Below are positions 32,665 to 41,758 of a stretch of DNA of 49,013 nt, piece by piece. The first letter of the stretch is position 1. Each line of letters begins with the position of its first letter. The DNA is from Candidatus Pacearchaeota archaeon (GTDB lineage Archaea; Nanobdellota; Nanobdellia; Pacearchaeales; GW2011-AR1). The notes under the pieces were generated by a model, which did no database searches, had not been told where the DNA came from, and saw only the letters and a program-made list of their open reading frames with translations. The DNA is taken from assembly GCA_016204145.1 (NCBI GenBank), contig JACQLK010000026.1:1-49013 (forward strand). Reading direction: 5' to 3'. A program made the translations under genes and the position numbers.

Positions 32665-33044
32665 TGGATGAAAAATTGATCCATCTGAAAATCGACTATC
32701 TTGATTCCCTTGAGACGAAAAAAGACATATTGACTTTGCAAAAAGATTTCATCGGCTTAAGGGAAAGAATCGAGAGATTTAATTCTGTAAGAATCGCCGA
32801 GATAAATTCAAAAATAAAACTCGGAATTGCAATGAGAAAAACAATCGACTCGCTGAAAAAAATAAAAGAAATTTTGCCGGAGCCGAAAATCCCAAAGATT
32901 CTTGTTAAAGAAGAAAAGGAAAATCCGGTAAAAAGAGAAAGAAAACTTGACATGAAAATGCAAAAGCTCCGCGATTCTCGCGACATTGAAAGCCAATTGA
33001 GAGATATCCAAAACAAACTCGGCTCGCTTCACAGCCGCAGCTAA
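32664..33044 (+). CDS. Coiled-coil hypothetical protein, 126 aa
   Basis: Almost entirely helical, rich in Lys, Glu and Asp. Coiled coils lie at about 1-70 and 90-122, with a short proline break (ILPEPKIPKIL) between. Its ATG shares a base with the stop of the upstream coiled-coil gene, so they are translationally coupled. No family recognised. Confidence 0.7.
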   Translation: MDEKLIHLKIDYLDSLETKKDILTLQKDFIGLRERIERFNSVRIAEINSKIKLGIAMRKTIDSLKKIKEILPEPKIPKILVKEEKENPVKRERKLDMKMQKLRDSRDIESQLRDIQNKLGSLHSRS

Positions 33045-33390
33045 ATTTTTAAAATATTTTTGTAGATAAGATTATAAAACTTTTTTAATGTAAAACTCCT
33101 TTTTGATTGATATGGGTGATTTTATGGGTTGGCGGTTTCTTGAAAATTTTTTGAGAAATATCAATGTAAACCTTCATCATAAATTTAATAGATGTTGTTG
33201 GTTAACCTTTATTTTTATGGGGTGGGCGAGCGTTTGCACGAGTCATATGTTTGTAATCCAAAACGAGTGCGGGCGTGAGCAGAGGCGGGGATAAATTTGA
33301 AGAATAAAAATTATCTTTTGTTTTCGTCAACCAATTTTCAACAAAACCCGCAACAACTAAATTTTTAAAACATCTTCCCTTTTTCTTTTA
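33045..33390. other. Gap before alaS with an intergenic repeat
   Basis: No gene seen. It holds repeat copy 8 and the alaS TATA-like box (TAAATTTTTAAAAC, centred about 25 nt before the ATG). A first TTATGGGTTGGCGG at 33122 may be the tail of another decayed copy. Confidence 0.6.
33151..33297 (+). repeat. Intergenic repeat, copy 8 (with hairpin)
   Basis: GAGAAATATCAATGTAAACC, CATAAATTTAATAGATG, TTGTTGGTTAACC and GGGGTGGGCG. Then comes the stem CGTTTGCAC (33231-33239) with GTGCGGGCG (33267-33275), nine pairs as RNA. The loop contains TTTGTAATCCAAAA. It closes with GAGGCGGGGA. The stem sequence differs from copies 5 and 12 yet still pairs, and TGTAATCCA is kept. Confidence 0.75.
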
Positions 33391-35184
33391 ATGAACCGCA
33401 GAGAACTCATAAAAAAATATCTGGAATTTTTCGAAAGCAAAGGGCACAAGATAATTCCTTCGGCCTCTCTTGTGCCGGAAAACGACCCTACTGTCCTTTT
33501 CACGACGGCAGGAATGCATCCGCTTGTCCCGTATCTTCTCGGAATGAAGCATCCGCTCGGAAAAAGAATTGCAAACGTGCAGAAATGCATAAGAACAACA
33601 GACATTGACGAAGTCGGGGATTCCACGCACCACACTTTTTTTGAAATGCTCGGAAACTGGAGCATGGGCGACTATTTCAAAAAAGAGGCGATTGAATGGA
33701 GCTTTGAATTCCTGACAAAGGTTTTGAAAATCCCTGTTGAAAGGTTGTCCGTAACATGCTTCGCCGGAGATGAAAACGCGCCGAAGGACGAGGAAGCCGC
33801 AAAAATCTGGCTTTCTCTTGGAATTCCAAAACCTCGGATTGCTTTTCTTCCAAAAAAGGACAACTGGTGGGGCCCTGCCGGAAAAACCGGCCCTTGCGGT
33901 CCGGATACAGAGATGTTTTATTGGAAATCAAAAGAAAAGCCGCCGAAAGATTTCGACACTGAAAATAAAAATTGGGTTGAAATTTGGAATGATGTTTTGA
34001 TGCAATACGTGAAAAATGAAAAAGGAGAATATGTTGAAGCTAAGCAGAAAAATGTTGACACAGGAATGGGAGTTGAACGCACGGTTGCTGTCTTGAACGG
34101 ATTGGATGACAATTATTTGAGCGACTTGTGGCGTCCGATAATCAAGGAAATTGAAAAATTAATCCAAAAAGACGTTGAAAATGCAGTGCTTCGTGCTTTA
34201 GACGGTTCGGATAAATATGGAGGAAATAAACAAACAACAAAAGCTATGAGGATAATCGCGGACCATATCAAAGCCGCGGTTTTCATAATCTCCGACGGCG
34301 TTTCTCCTTCAAACACGGAGAGAGGGTATATTTTAAGGCGGCTGATTCGCCGTGCGATAAGATACGGAAAAGAACTCGGCTTGAAAAATTTCACAAGAGA
34401 AATTGCAGAGCCGGTTTTTGAGATATATGAAAAAGATTATTCCGAACTGAAAAATAATAAAAATAAAATCCTTGAATCAATTGATTTGGAGGAAAAAAGA
34501 TTTTTGGAGACAATTGAGAAAGGAATGAGAATTTTTGAAAACCTTGTGAAAAATAAAAAATCGCTTTCCGGAAAAGAGGCGTTCCTTCTTTATCAAAGCT
34601 ATGGTTTTCCTATTGAATTGGTTGAGGAAGAATGCGGAAACAGAAAAATAAACTTTAACAAAAACGAATTTCTTCAAGAACTCAAAAAGCATCAGGAACT
34701 TTCCCGAACCGCGACAAAGGGAAAGTTCGCCGCAGGACTTGCCGACCATTCTGAACAATCTACAAAATATCATACGGCGACGCACATGCTTCACAAAGCG
34801 CTTAAAATTGTTCTCGGTTCAGAGGTTCAGCAAATGGGAAGCAACATCACACCAGAAAGATTGCGATTTGATTTCAGATACGACAAAAAACTTTCCGAAG
34901 AGCAAATAAAAAAAGTTGAGTCAATCGTCAACGAGCAGATAAAACGCGGATTGAATGTCTCCTACGAGGAAATGCCGTACGCCGACGCTGTTAAATCGGG
35001 CGCGCTTTCTTATTTCCGCGAGCGCTATCCCCCTATTGTGAAGGTTTACACCGTCGGCAATTTCTCAAAAGAAATCTGTACAGGTCCGCATGTTGCAAAC
35101 ACGAAAGATATGGGAAAATTCAAAATTATTAAGGAAGAATCTGTCGCGCAAGGAGTTAGGAGAATAAAGGGGGTTTTGCATTAA
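33391..35184 (+). CDS. alaS: Alanyl-tRNA synthetase, bacterial-like, no C-Ala domain
   Basis: A class II synthetase charging tRNA(Ala). The catalytic domain has PSASLVPENDPTVLFTTAGM and NVQKCIRTTDIDEVGD, as in bacterial AlaRS. The editing domain has the HxxxH motif HTATHMLHKAL and the Cys-His partner CTGPHVANTKDMG. The chain ends at 597 residues directly after the editing domain. The C-Ala dimerisation domain of usual 870-residue AlaRS is missing. Archaeal AlaRS differs in the opening region, so this gene looks like a transfer from bacteria, possibly candidate-phyla bacteria with similarly short forms. The start is leaderless. Confidence 0.94.
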   Translation: MNRRELIKKYLEFFESKGHKIIPSASLVPENDPTVLFTTAGMHPLVPYLLGMKHPLGKRIANVQKCIRTTDIDEVGDSTHHTFFEMLGNWSMGDYFKKEAIEWSFEFLTKVLKIPVERLSVTCFAGDENAPKDEEAAKIWLSLGIPKPRIAFLPKKDNWWGPAGKTGPCGPDTEMFYWKSKEKPPKDFDTENKNWVEIWNDVLMQYVKNEKGEYVEAKQKNVDTGMGVERTVAVLNGLDDNYLSDLWRPIIKEIEKLIQKDVENAVLRALDGSDKYGGNKQTTKAMRIIADHIKAAVFIISDGVSPSNTERGYILRRLIRRAIRYGKELGLKNFTREIAEPVFEIYEKDYSELKNNKNKILESIDLEEKRFLETIEKGMRIFENLVKNKKSLSGKEAFLLYQSYGFPIELVEEECGNRKINFNKNEFLQELKKHQELSRTATKGKFAAGLADHSEQSTKYHTATHMLHKALKIVLGSEVQQMGSNITPERLRFDFRYDKKLSEEQIKKVESIVNEQIKRGLNVSYEEMPYADAVKSGALSYFRERYPPIVKVYTVGNFSKEICTGPHVANTKDMGKFKIIKEESVAQGVRRIKGVLH

Positions 35185-36306
35185 TCATCCAATCTCATAA
35201 CTTCCCCCAATATTATATTTCTTCCTAATCTCGTTGTATTTCCACACTCTGAACGGATTTATTATTCTCCCGCCGTTGTTCAAATCGCTTCTCATTTTCA
35301 TCATGAATTCCGCGTCTTCATATTCTTGCATATTTTCCGGAAGCGACTTTCCTTCTGAAAGAATCATTGTCTCCGGCTTTGAATTTATTTTTATTCCTCC
35401 CGCATATTCTATCGTCGAGTCGGAAATTATCGCCGGTCCCGACGTTTCAATGAAACAATATCCCGTTTCATGCCAGCTTTTTTCCAAAGGACATTTTATC
35501 CCGACCGACTCATGATTCTCCTCTGCATTGTAAAATATCGCGACGCCGTATCCCATTTCTTTCAAAAGAAATGCAAGCAATTCTGATTTCTCGCCGCAAA
35601 CGCCCATTGAATCGTAGACAACCTCGTAAGGGTATCTTGAATAACCGACGCCGAATCTTTGGTATCTTCCCGTTTTATTTGAATTTCCCCATTCGATATT
35701 TTGCACTATGCTCGTCGCAATCCTCAATTGGTCAAGGTCTGTTTTCGCAGCATTCCGGATTTCAACAACAAGAGGCATAAGCAATTCTCTTTGATTTTTT
35801 TCAGAGATGTCTCGGAGTTTAAAATCCCTTCTCGACGGAATCTCGTCGTTGCGGTAAGAAATTTGCTCAGAAAGGGAAGAAAGATAATTCACAAGTCCGT
35901 TGTATGCTGTAAAATTTATTTCACTTTCATTTCCGTTGATAAAATATTTCAGATTTATCTCTCTTGGATTATTCATATAATCGGAAATGCAAACGTCTCG
36001 GTCTTTTTTCATTCCGGCAGGACAGCCGCAAACGGAAGCATTTGAATAAAGAATTCCTTCGCCGGAACAGTAATACGGTTTATTCAAAGAGCACGACTCG
36101 TTAAGCGAACCGTCGCCGCATGATATTGTCTTTTCCTCGTAAGGAATTGTCTCGCGGTTTGTCTTAAAAAAAACAAAAACCGCAATCAAAGCGACAAGAA
36201 AAATAACAAAAATAATCTTTCTCCAATTTATGCCTTCCAAAAAACCGAAGTATTCCAGCTGCAGAGATCTGATTGCGGAAGGCCTTTCTTCAGAATAGCC
36301 AGCCAT
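35185..36306 (-). CDS. Membrane-anchored transglutaminase-like protein
   Basis: A 373-residue protein with an N-terminal membrane anchor (about 31-48, IIFVIFLVALIAVFVFFK). A Cys-rich segment follows (about 61-107, six or more Cys), then a transglutaminase-like domain. The Cys nucleophile is in DSMGVCGEKSELLAFLL at about 239, and the His in ENHESVGIKC at about 267. An acidic partner is not certain. Such domains act as proteases or crosslinkers, here outside the cell. GAGGG about 6 nt before the ATG gives a ribosome binding site, and the promoter box is about 46 nt upstream, so this mRNA has a leader. Confidence 0.82.
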   Translation of the reverse strand: MAGYSEERPSAIRSLQLEYFGFLEGINWRKIIFVIFLVALIAVFVFFKTNRETIPYEEKTISCGDGSLNESCSLNKPYYCSGEGILYSNASVCGCPAGMKKDRDVCISDYMNNPREINLKYFINGNESEINFTAYNGLVNYLSSLSEQISYRNDEIPSRRDFKLRDISEKNQRELLMPLVVEIRNAAKTDLDQLRIATSIVQNIEWGNSNKTGRYQRFGVGYSRYPYEVVYDSMGVCGEKSELLAFLLKEMGYGVAIFYNAEENHESVGIKCPLEKSWHETGYCFIETSGPAIISDSTIEYAGGIKINSKPETMILSEGKSLPENMQEYEDAEFMMKMRSDLNNGGRIINPFRVWKYNEIRKKYNIGGSYEIG

Positions 36307-36391
36307 AAAAACCCTCTTTTGTCGACATAAACCAAAATGGAAAAAGAATTATAAAAATCTTCTTATGGAGACGTTCGCAGGGGGATTTTTT

Positions 36392-36522
36392 AAAAGATAT
36401 TGGTGCAATGCTATAATGCGAATATGGCAGAGTTGTTAGTTAACATTTATTTGTCTGGCGGGCGGGAAATCTTTTTGTGAGATTAAAATTTTCCGACAGG
36501 CGGGAGCATTGGATGGCGGGAT
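36392..36522 (+). repeat. Intergenic repeat, copy 9
   Basis: AAAAGATATTGGTGCAATG, ATGCGAATATGGCAGAGTT, GTTAGTTAACATTTATTTG, CTGGCGGGCGGG. A small hairpin AATCT/AGATT follows, and a second G tail GGATGGCGGGATT. It is very close to copy 7. Orientation +, antisense to both flanking minus-strand genes. Confidence 0.75.
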
Positions 36523-36574
36523 TAAGCTCCTTGATAAAATGCATGATTACGGATGGAGGTTAAAGGTTATTTTT

Positions 36575-39382
36575 TCATTCAACATAAATCGCCGGTTTTC
36601 CCGGCTTCGCCTTTGACGATTTCTTTTCAGGATCGTATTTGTTTTTGTCATTTACCGCAAAAATTTTAACGTTAAGATTTAGTTTTTTCGATATAAAATC
36701 AAGGTTTTCCGAGAACATTTCTTTCTCGTTTGGCAAAGAGTAAATAAATATTTTTTTCGCGCTCTTTTGTTTTTCTTTTATTATTTTCAGAATATTATTT
36801 ATGTCGCCGACAAGCTGCTCGACCGCCTTTTCCTCTTTTTCGAATTTTTCGTTTATTTTTTTCTCGTCGCATTTCGGCCATTCGGCAATGGATATGAATT
36901 CTTTGTTTCCGAGATTTTCCCAAATTTCTTCCGTGACAAAAGGACAATAAATATGAAGCATTTTCAAAAACGATTCCGCCGTTTTTTTGTCAATTTCTTT
37001 ATCGTAAAAATAACTGAACAAATTTCTGATTTTTATCACGGCAAGATTGTGCGCAAAATCCTCCGCATAAGACGCAACTTCTTTTATTGTTCTGTTCAAT
37101 TTGTTATCGACTCTTGCGTCGGATTTTCCCGCCTTGAAATTTGCAAAATAATCGCATACCTTGCTTGTAAAATTAAAGCTGTTTTGAATTTCCTTCTCGC
37201 TCCAATCAAAATCCCTGTCTGAAGACGAGTTTGAAACCAAATACAACCTGAGCGAATCCGCGCCGAATTTATTTATTGTTTCAAGCGGCTCCACCACGTT
37301 TCCCTTGGATTTTGACATCTTTTCTCCGTCGCTTCCGCGAACAAGACCTTGGGTGAAATACCTCAATGCCGGCTCCCTGAATTTTATCAATCCCAAATCG
37401 GCGAGGAACTTTGTATAAAACCTTGCGTAAATCAAATGCGCTGTTATGTGCTCGGGACCGCCGATGTACATATCAACCGGCGCCCAGTAATTTGCCTTTT
37501 TCGTTTCAAAAATTTTTTTATCGTTCCTTGGATCCGCGTATCTCAAATAATACCATGAAGAATTTACAAAAGTGTCCATTGTGTCGGTTTCTCTTCTTCC
37601 AAATTTTCCGCATCTCGGGCATTTTACATTTATCCATTTCTCGTTTGTGGCAAGAGGATTTCCCTTTCCAAATTTAACATTATTGGGAAGTTTGACGGGC
37701 AAATCTTTTTCGGGAACGGGAACAATTCCGCATTTGTCGCAATAAACAATCGGAATCGGAGTTCCCCAATATCTCTGCCTTGAAACAAGCCAATCTCTTA
37801 ATTTGTATTGTGTAACTTTTCTCCCAAATTTTTTCGCTTCAAGCGCCTTGACGATATGTTCTTTCGCCTCTTCTGAAAACAAGCCGTTAAACTCGTCTGA
37901 GTTAACCAAAATCCCAAAGTCTGTATGAACAATTAAATCAGTATAAAAACTATTTTCCGCAAGCCATTTCCAGACGCAGGATTTGTTCCATTTTGATTCT
38001 TTCATAAAATCATGAGCTAATTTGTCTACTTCTTCTTCGGTATCATCATTCAAAATTAATCTTTTAATTTTACCACTATTAAATTTAAATATAAAAACGA
38101 TTTCTTCTCCAAGATATTCGTTCCAAAAACCATCGTCCATTTTTTCAGTTATCAGTTTTTCATAATCTTTTAATCTAGTCTTAGGAATTTCTATTTTAAA
38201 GTCTCCATCTTTAGTTTTCTCAATTATTTTTATCTCCAAATTTATTAAATCGGAATCTTTTATTTTTGAAGCGCCCATTAAATAACTTCTTACAGGGGCT
38301 TTCTCTTTTCTTATGACTTGTTTTATCGGCAGCTTGTATTTCTTCGCAAATTCTAAATCCCTTTGGTCGTGCGCTGGGACAGCCATGACGATTCCGCTTC
38401 CGTATTCCGCAAGAACAAAATTCCCAATCCATACGGGAATTTTTTCTTTCGTCAGAGGATGAATCGCGAAACTCCCCGAGAAAACTCCTTCCTTGTCGAG
38501 TTTTTCAACCTCTTCCCGTTTCGTTGACTTTATTTTTTTCAAAAAATTCTCAACGTCTTTTTTTTGCTTTTGTTTGACGAAATTTGCCAATTCCGAATGT
38601 TGCGCGGAGACAACAAGAAAAGTCACTCCGAACAAAGTGTCAGGTCGCGTCGTGAAAATTGGGTATTTTTTGCCTTCAATTTCAAATAAAATTTCCGCGC
38701 CCTCCGATTTTCCAATCCAGTTTCTCTGCATCGTCTTCGCCCTCTCCGGCCAATCCAAATTGTCAAGGCATTTCAAAAGCTCCCCGGCGTAATTTGTGGT
38801 TTTGAAAAACCATTGCTCCAAATTTTTTATTTCAACTTCTGTATCGTCATGTCTCCAGCATTTTCCGTTGACAACTTGCTCGTTTGCGAGAACCGTGTCG
38901 CATTTTTTGCAAAAATTCACGGGCGCTTTTTTTCGGTAAGCAAGTCCTTTTTTCATCATTTGAAGAAAGAGCCATTGGTCCCATTTGTAATATTCCTGCG
39001 TCGAGGTGTTTATCATTCTGCTCCAATCGTAGCTCCATCCCATCGCCTTTTGCTGTTTCATGAAATTCGCGATTGATTTTTTAGTGTATTCTTCCGGATG
39101 AATCCCGACTTTTATCGCGGCGTTTTCAGCCGGCAACCCGAGAGCGTCGTAGCCGATTGGATAAAGAACATTGAATCCCTGCATTCTCTTGAATCGCGCG
39201 AAAATATCTCCCAGTGTGAAAACAAACGCATGCCCCATATGCAATCCGGTTCCGGAGGGATACGGAAACATGTCCAGGCAATAGAATTTTTTTTTCTTTG
39301 GATTTTCTTTCGCGGAAAAAACTTTTTTCTCTTCCCACCTCTTCTGCCACTTATTTTCTATTTTTTTGAAATCGTAAGACAT
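36575..39382 (-). CDS. leuS: Leucyl-tRNA synthetase, bacterial type, with an insertion in the editing domain
   Basis: A class I synthetase charging tRNA(Leu), 935 residues. The HIGH motif is MFPYPSGTGLHMGH (about 39-52). KMSKS is DGEKMSKSKGN at about 690. The bacterial signatures RDWLVSRQRYWGTPIPIVYCDKCG and FTTRPDTLFG are clear; archaeal LeuRS is organised differently. Between KKYKLPIKQVI (about 360) and HTDFGILVNSDEFNG (about 482) lies an extra segment of about 110 residues (EIPKTRLKDYEKLI, EYLGEEIVFIFKF). Its DNA looks more AT-rich than the rest. The gene was probably acquired from bacteria. The start is leaderless. Confidence 0.95.
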   Translation of the reverse strand: MSYDFKKIENKWQKRWEEKKVFSAKENPKKKKFYCLDMFPYPSGTGLHMGHAFVFTLGDIFARFKRMQGFNVLYPIGYDALGLPAENAAIKVGIHPEEYTKKSIANFMKQQKAMGWSYDWSRMINTSTQEYYKWDQWLFLQMMKKGLAYRKKAPVNFCKKCDTVLANEQVVNGKCWRHDDTEVEIKNLEQWFFKTTNYAGELLKCLDNLDWPERAKTMQRNWIGKSEGAEILFEIEGKKYPIFTTRPDTLFGVTFLVVSAQHSELANFVKQKQKKDVENFLKKIKSTKREEVEKLDKEGVFSGSFAIHPLTKEKIPVWIGNFVLAEYGSGIVMAVPAHDQRDLEFAKKYKLPIKQVIRKEKAPVRSYLMGASKIKDSDLINLEIKIIEKTKDGDFKIEIPKTRLKDYEKLITEKMDDGFWNEYLGEEIVFIFKFNSGKIKRLILNDDTEEEVDKLAHDFMKESKWNKSCVWKWLAENSFYTDLIVHTDFGILVNSDEFNGLFSEEAKEHIVKALEAKKFGRKVTQYKLRDWLVSRQRYWGTPIPIVYCDKCGIVPVPEKDLPVKLPNNVKFGKGNPLATNEKWINVKCPRCGKFGRRETDTMDTFVNSSWYYLRYADPRNDKKIFETKKANYWAPVDMYIGGPEHITAHLIYARFYTKFLADLGLIKFREPALRYFTQGLVRGSDGEKMSKSKGNVVEPLETINKFGADSLRLYLVSNSSSDRDFDWSEKEIQNSFNFTSKVCDYFANFKAGKSDARVDNKLNRTIKEVASYAEDFAHNLAVIKIRNLFSYFYDKEIDKKTAESFLKMLHIYCPFVTEEIWENLGNKEFISIAEWPKCDEKKINEKFEKEEKAVEQLVGDINNILKIIKEKQKSAKKIFIYSLPNEKEMFSENLDFISKKLNLNVKIFAVNDKNKYDPEKKSSKAKPGKPAIYVE

Positions 39383-39404
39383 GCGAAAGAAACAAAATCC
39401 AAAT

Positions 39405-39662
39405 TTAAATTACTTTTGATGCCCGTTTAAATGGGGCATTTTCAAAAAATTTGCATGTTGATTCATATTTCTCAAGTGCGTTTTGCGTTTCCGAATCAAT
39501 TTCGATTATGTCTTCTTCTGATTTCGAATCTAAATTCCTCAAAAAATTGTAAACTCCCCTTATGTTTTTAATATGCCTTCCGTAAAAATTCCATGCTCCC
39601 CCCTTGTCTGGCTTCAGCACTTGATATTCTTCGTTTCTTTCAATGATTCTTCTGATGCTCAT
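39405..39662 (-). CDS. Hypothetical protein, 85 aa
   Basis: A soluble helical protein. Met8 of the longest frame (39662, MSIRRIIERNEEYQVLK) is the better start, because the shared TATA-like box at 39685-39697 lies about 29 nt upstream of it and only a few bases from the first Met at 39683. GAWNFYGRHIKNIRGVYNFL is the most distinctive stretch. It is divergent from endA. No family recognised. Confidence 0.6.
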   Translation of the reverse strand: MSIRRIIERNEEYQVLKPDKGGAWNFYGRHIKNIRGVYNFLRNLDSKSEEDIIEIDSETQNALEKYESTCKFFENAPFKRASKVI

Positions 39663-39684
39663 CTTCGATTCTGCATTCAACAAC

Positions 39685-39697
39685 TTTTAAATATTCT
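39685..39697. promoter_or_regulatory. Shared bidirectional TATA-like box (endA and divergent gene)
   Basis: CTTTTAAATATTC is centred about 25 nt before the endA ATG on the + strand. Read backwards (GAATATTTAAAAG), it stands at a fitting distance from the 39662 start on the minus strand. The core TTTAAA is palindromic, so one box may serve both genes. Confidence 0.55.
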
Positions 39698-39714
39698 CTT
39701 TCTTTATTTCAGAA

Positions 39715-40227
39715 ATGATAACCGCGCACCTCTCCGGAGAATTGATTTACAGCAACTCTTCCGAAGCGTATTCTCTCTTTGAAAAAAGTTCTTTCGGCGA
39801 AAGGGTCGGCGACAAAATCCAATATTCTTTTTCCGAGGCGATTTACCTCTGCGAAAAGGGAAAAATGGAAATTTTCTCAAGAGGCAAAAAAATTCCGCAG
39901 AGGGAAATTATGAAAAAAATTCAAAACATTGACAAAAGGATTCAAATAAAATATCCTGTTTTCCGCGATTTGAGAAACAAGGGATATGTCGTGAAAACCG
40001 CGCTGAAATTCGGCGCCGATTTCAGGGTTTATGAAAAAGGCGCGAAAGTCGGAGACAAGCACTCAAAATGGATTGTTTTCTGCGACCACGAATCAAAGCG
40101 CCTCACTTGGCACGATTTCTCGGCGAAGAACAGAGTCGCACACTCGACGAAAAAAAATCTCCTTCTCGCGATTGTCGACGAAGAAGGCGACGTGACATAT
40201 TACGAAGTGAGATGGATTAAGACATAA
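39715..40227 (+). CDS. endA: tRNA-splicing endonuclease
   Basis: It cuts bulge-helix-bulge motifs to remove archaeal tRNA introns. The 170-residue protein has the usual catalytic Tyr (ADFRVYEKG, about 106), His (KHSKWIVF, about 116) and Lys (AHSTKKNLLLAIVD, about 146-147). The terminal strand pair VTYYEVRW is used in assembly. This length suits a homotetrameric type or a catalytic subunit. It would process the intron of the tRNA-Arg gene at 21.6 kb in this window. The start is leaderless. Confidence 0.94.
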   Translation: MITAHLSGELIYSNSSEAYSLFEKSSFGERVGDKIQYSFSEAIYLCEKGKMEIFSRGKKIPQREIMKKIQNIDKRIQIKYPVFRDLRNKGYVVKTALKFGADFRVYEKGAKVGDKHSKWIVFCDHESKRLTWHDFSAKNRVAHSTKKNLLLAIVDEEGDVTYYEVRWIKT

Positions 40228-41364
40228 TTATTTAGCCCGTCTATATCTTTCAATTCCATCAATGGTTGGTTCAATTCCATCAACAATTTCGGGATGCCAC
40301 GGCTGTATTTCCGAATGCACTTGCAACAATTCCCTAAGAAAATCAGAGTCATAATTTTCTGGTATATTTCTTGACATTTTATTCATCCTGTTTTTTCTGT
40401 GTCTTCCGATGTTCTTTATTGAAAATTTGACAATATCCGAATTAATCCTGTGCAACGCCCTCAAACTTTCTCCTGCAAGATAATTTCTTTCTCCTGTTTG
40501 TTTTTCCATCGCATCATAAATTGGCTTTATGCAATCAATGTCCTGAATTCTCGGCAACTCATTGACAGCCATGCATAATCTCTCAAGCCCCACTGCGCCT
40601 ATAGTAAAATCACAAGAGGCGTCTTCCAATCCGACAATTCTGTCCCCTTCGTAGACAGGTTTCCAAACAAATCTTTCAAGAGTTCCAGTATCCAATAATT
40701 TTCCACTGGGCATCAAAATATTTATTTCATTCCTGTAACCCCAACCGTTGTGAACCAGAGAAACTCCCCACTTCGGTTCTTCTTTTCTCAAATTTACCGA
40801 GAGAAAAGTATCTCTGCTTTTATCTGAGATTAAATTATTTTCAGGGACGCCGGCGGATAAAAACCCCTCTTTTGAAATTATATCTCTTGGAATTTGAAAA
40901 TCAAAATTGTATTTTCCATTTGTTAATTCTTTAACGTTCCCGCCGGCGCAATAATTTGGATAAATTCTTTCCGGAGGAATTCTGCACATTCCAAAAAAAG
41001 ATACCAAATCAGATATCTGATTTTTATGAATTTTATCTGAATAAGATTTGCTCTTTAATGCGACAGCCCCGTTCATATCTGCCATTTCAAAAACGCCGAG
41101 ATATTTCCATGATTTTTCCGTTCCGATAAGGGGGATATCTTCAGGTCTTATGCAGCTTTGAATTGTTGAAAAAACAAAATCATGATCAAAATCAACATAT
41201 TTCCCATATTCTTTGAGCCAATGATATTCTGTGAAACTCAAATTGAACGTCCCGGGAAATCCCTCGTGAATTAACGGAGCTCTTTCTACTTTTATGCAAT
41301 CCAGAGGTTTGTCGCGATATCTCATAATTTCACGAAGTTGTTGATAAGATATTTTATCTTTCAT
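40228..41364 (-). CDS. AlaRS-like stand-alone class II catalytic protein
   Basis: A 378-residue protein. The segment VFSTIQSCIRPEDIPLIG, then WKYLGVFEMADMNG, resembles the AlaRS motif 2 region (NVQKCIRTTDIDEVGD, then FFEMLGNW). IGAVGLERLCMAVNEL resembles a motif 3 Gly-x-Glu-Arg. It lacks the HxxxH editing domain and any C-Ala domain. It is not a duplicate of the alaS in this window, which is complete for catalysis. It follows two small unknown genes on the same strand (gap 10 nt). It may aminoacylate or adenylate something other than tRNA(Ala). The family call is tentative. Confidence 0.7.
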   Translation of the reverse strand: MKDKISYQQLREIMRYRDKPLDCIKVERAPLIHEGFPGTFNLSFTEYHWLKEYGKYVDFDHDFVFSTIQSCIRPEDIPLIGTEKSWKYLGVFEMADMNGAVALKSKSYSDKIHKNQISDLVSFFGMCRIPPERIYPNYCAGGNVKELTNGKYNFDFQIPRDIISKEGFLSAGVPENNLISDKSRDTFLSVNLRKEEPKWGVSLVHNGWGYRNEINILMPSGKLLDTGTLERFVWKPVYEGDRIVGLEDASCDFTIGAVGLERLCMAVNELPRIQDIDCIKPIYDAMEKQTGERNYLAGESLRALHRINSDIVKFSIKNIGRHRKNRMNKMSRNIPENYDSDFLRELLQVHSEIQPWHPEIVDGIEPTIDGIERYRRAK

Positions 41365-41374
41365 GAAAAAAATT

Positions 41375-41758
41375 TTAAAATGGGGCGTCTCTAAATTTAG
41401 ATTCGTAAGTGTAGGATATTATTTTTATATCGGGCACGTTAATTCTCGCCTCTCCCTGAGGGACTAATTCATAATCCGTTTTATAACAAGAGTAATACGC
41501 ATTATCTCTCTCGTCACATCTAAAAGTATTTTTTATAACAAATAATTTTGAATTAAAAGACGTTGAAATTTTTTTAAGAGCTTCTTCCAATGTTCTAGGG
41601 TATCCGTCGAATGAAAGGACCATATCTATACATCTTTCGAATTCTCCCGTTGCATCAACAGTAGCAGATTCTATCCTTATCCCATTACCAAGTTGCTCAG
41701 TTAACTTACTCAATATCCCTATGCAAATTTTTCCACTAGGTTTAAAATTGTCGTTCAT
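41375..41758 (-). CDS. Hypothetical protein, 127 aa
   Basis: The start at 41758 (MNDNFKPSGK) shares a base with the stop of the upstream gene (TAATG), a common coupled arrangement; a Met 12 nt earlier is less likely. It is mixed alpha/beta with a C-terminal strand region (RINVPDIKIISYTYES) and no membrane segment. It lies in the operon of the AlaRS-like gene, whose partner or substrate carrier it might be. No family recognised. Confidence 0.65.
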   Translation of the reverse strand: MNDNFKPSGKICIGILSKLTEQLGNGIRIESATVDATGEFERCIDMVLSFDGYPRTLEEALKKISTSFNSKLFVIKNTFRCDERDNAYYSCYKTDYELVPQGEARINVPDIKIISYTYESKFRDAPF

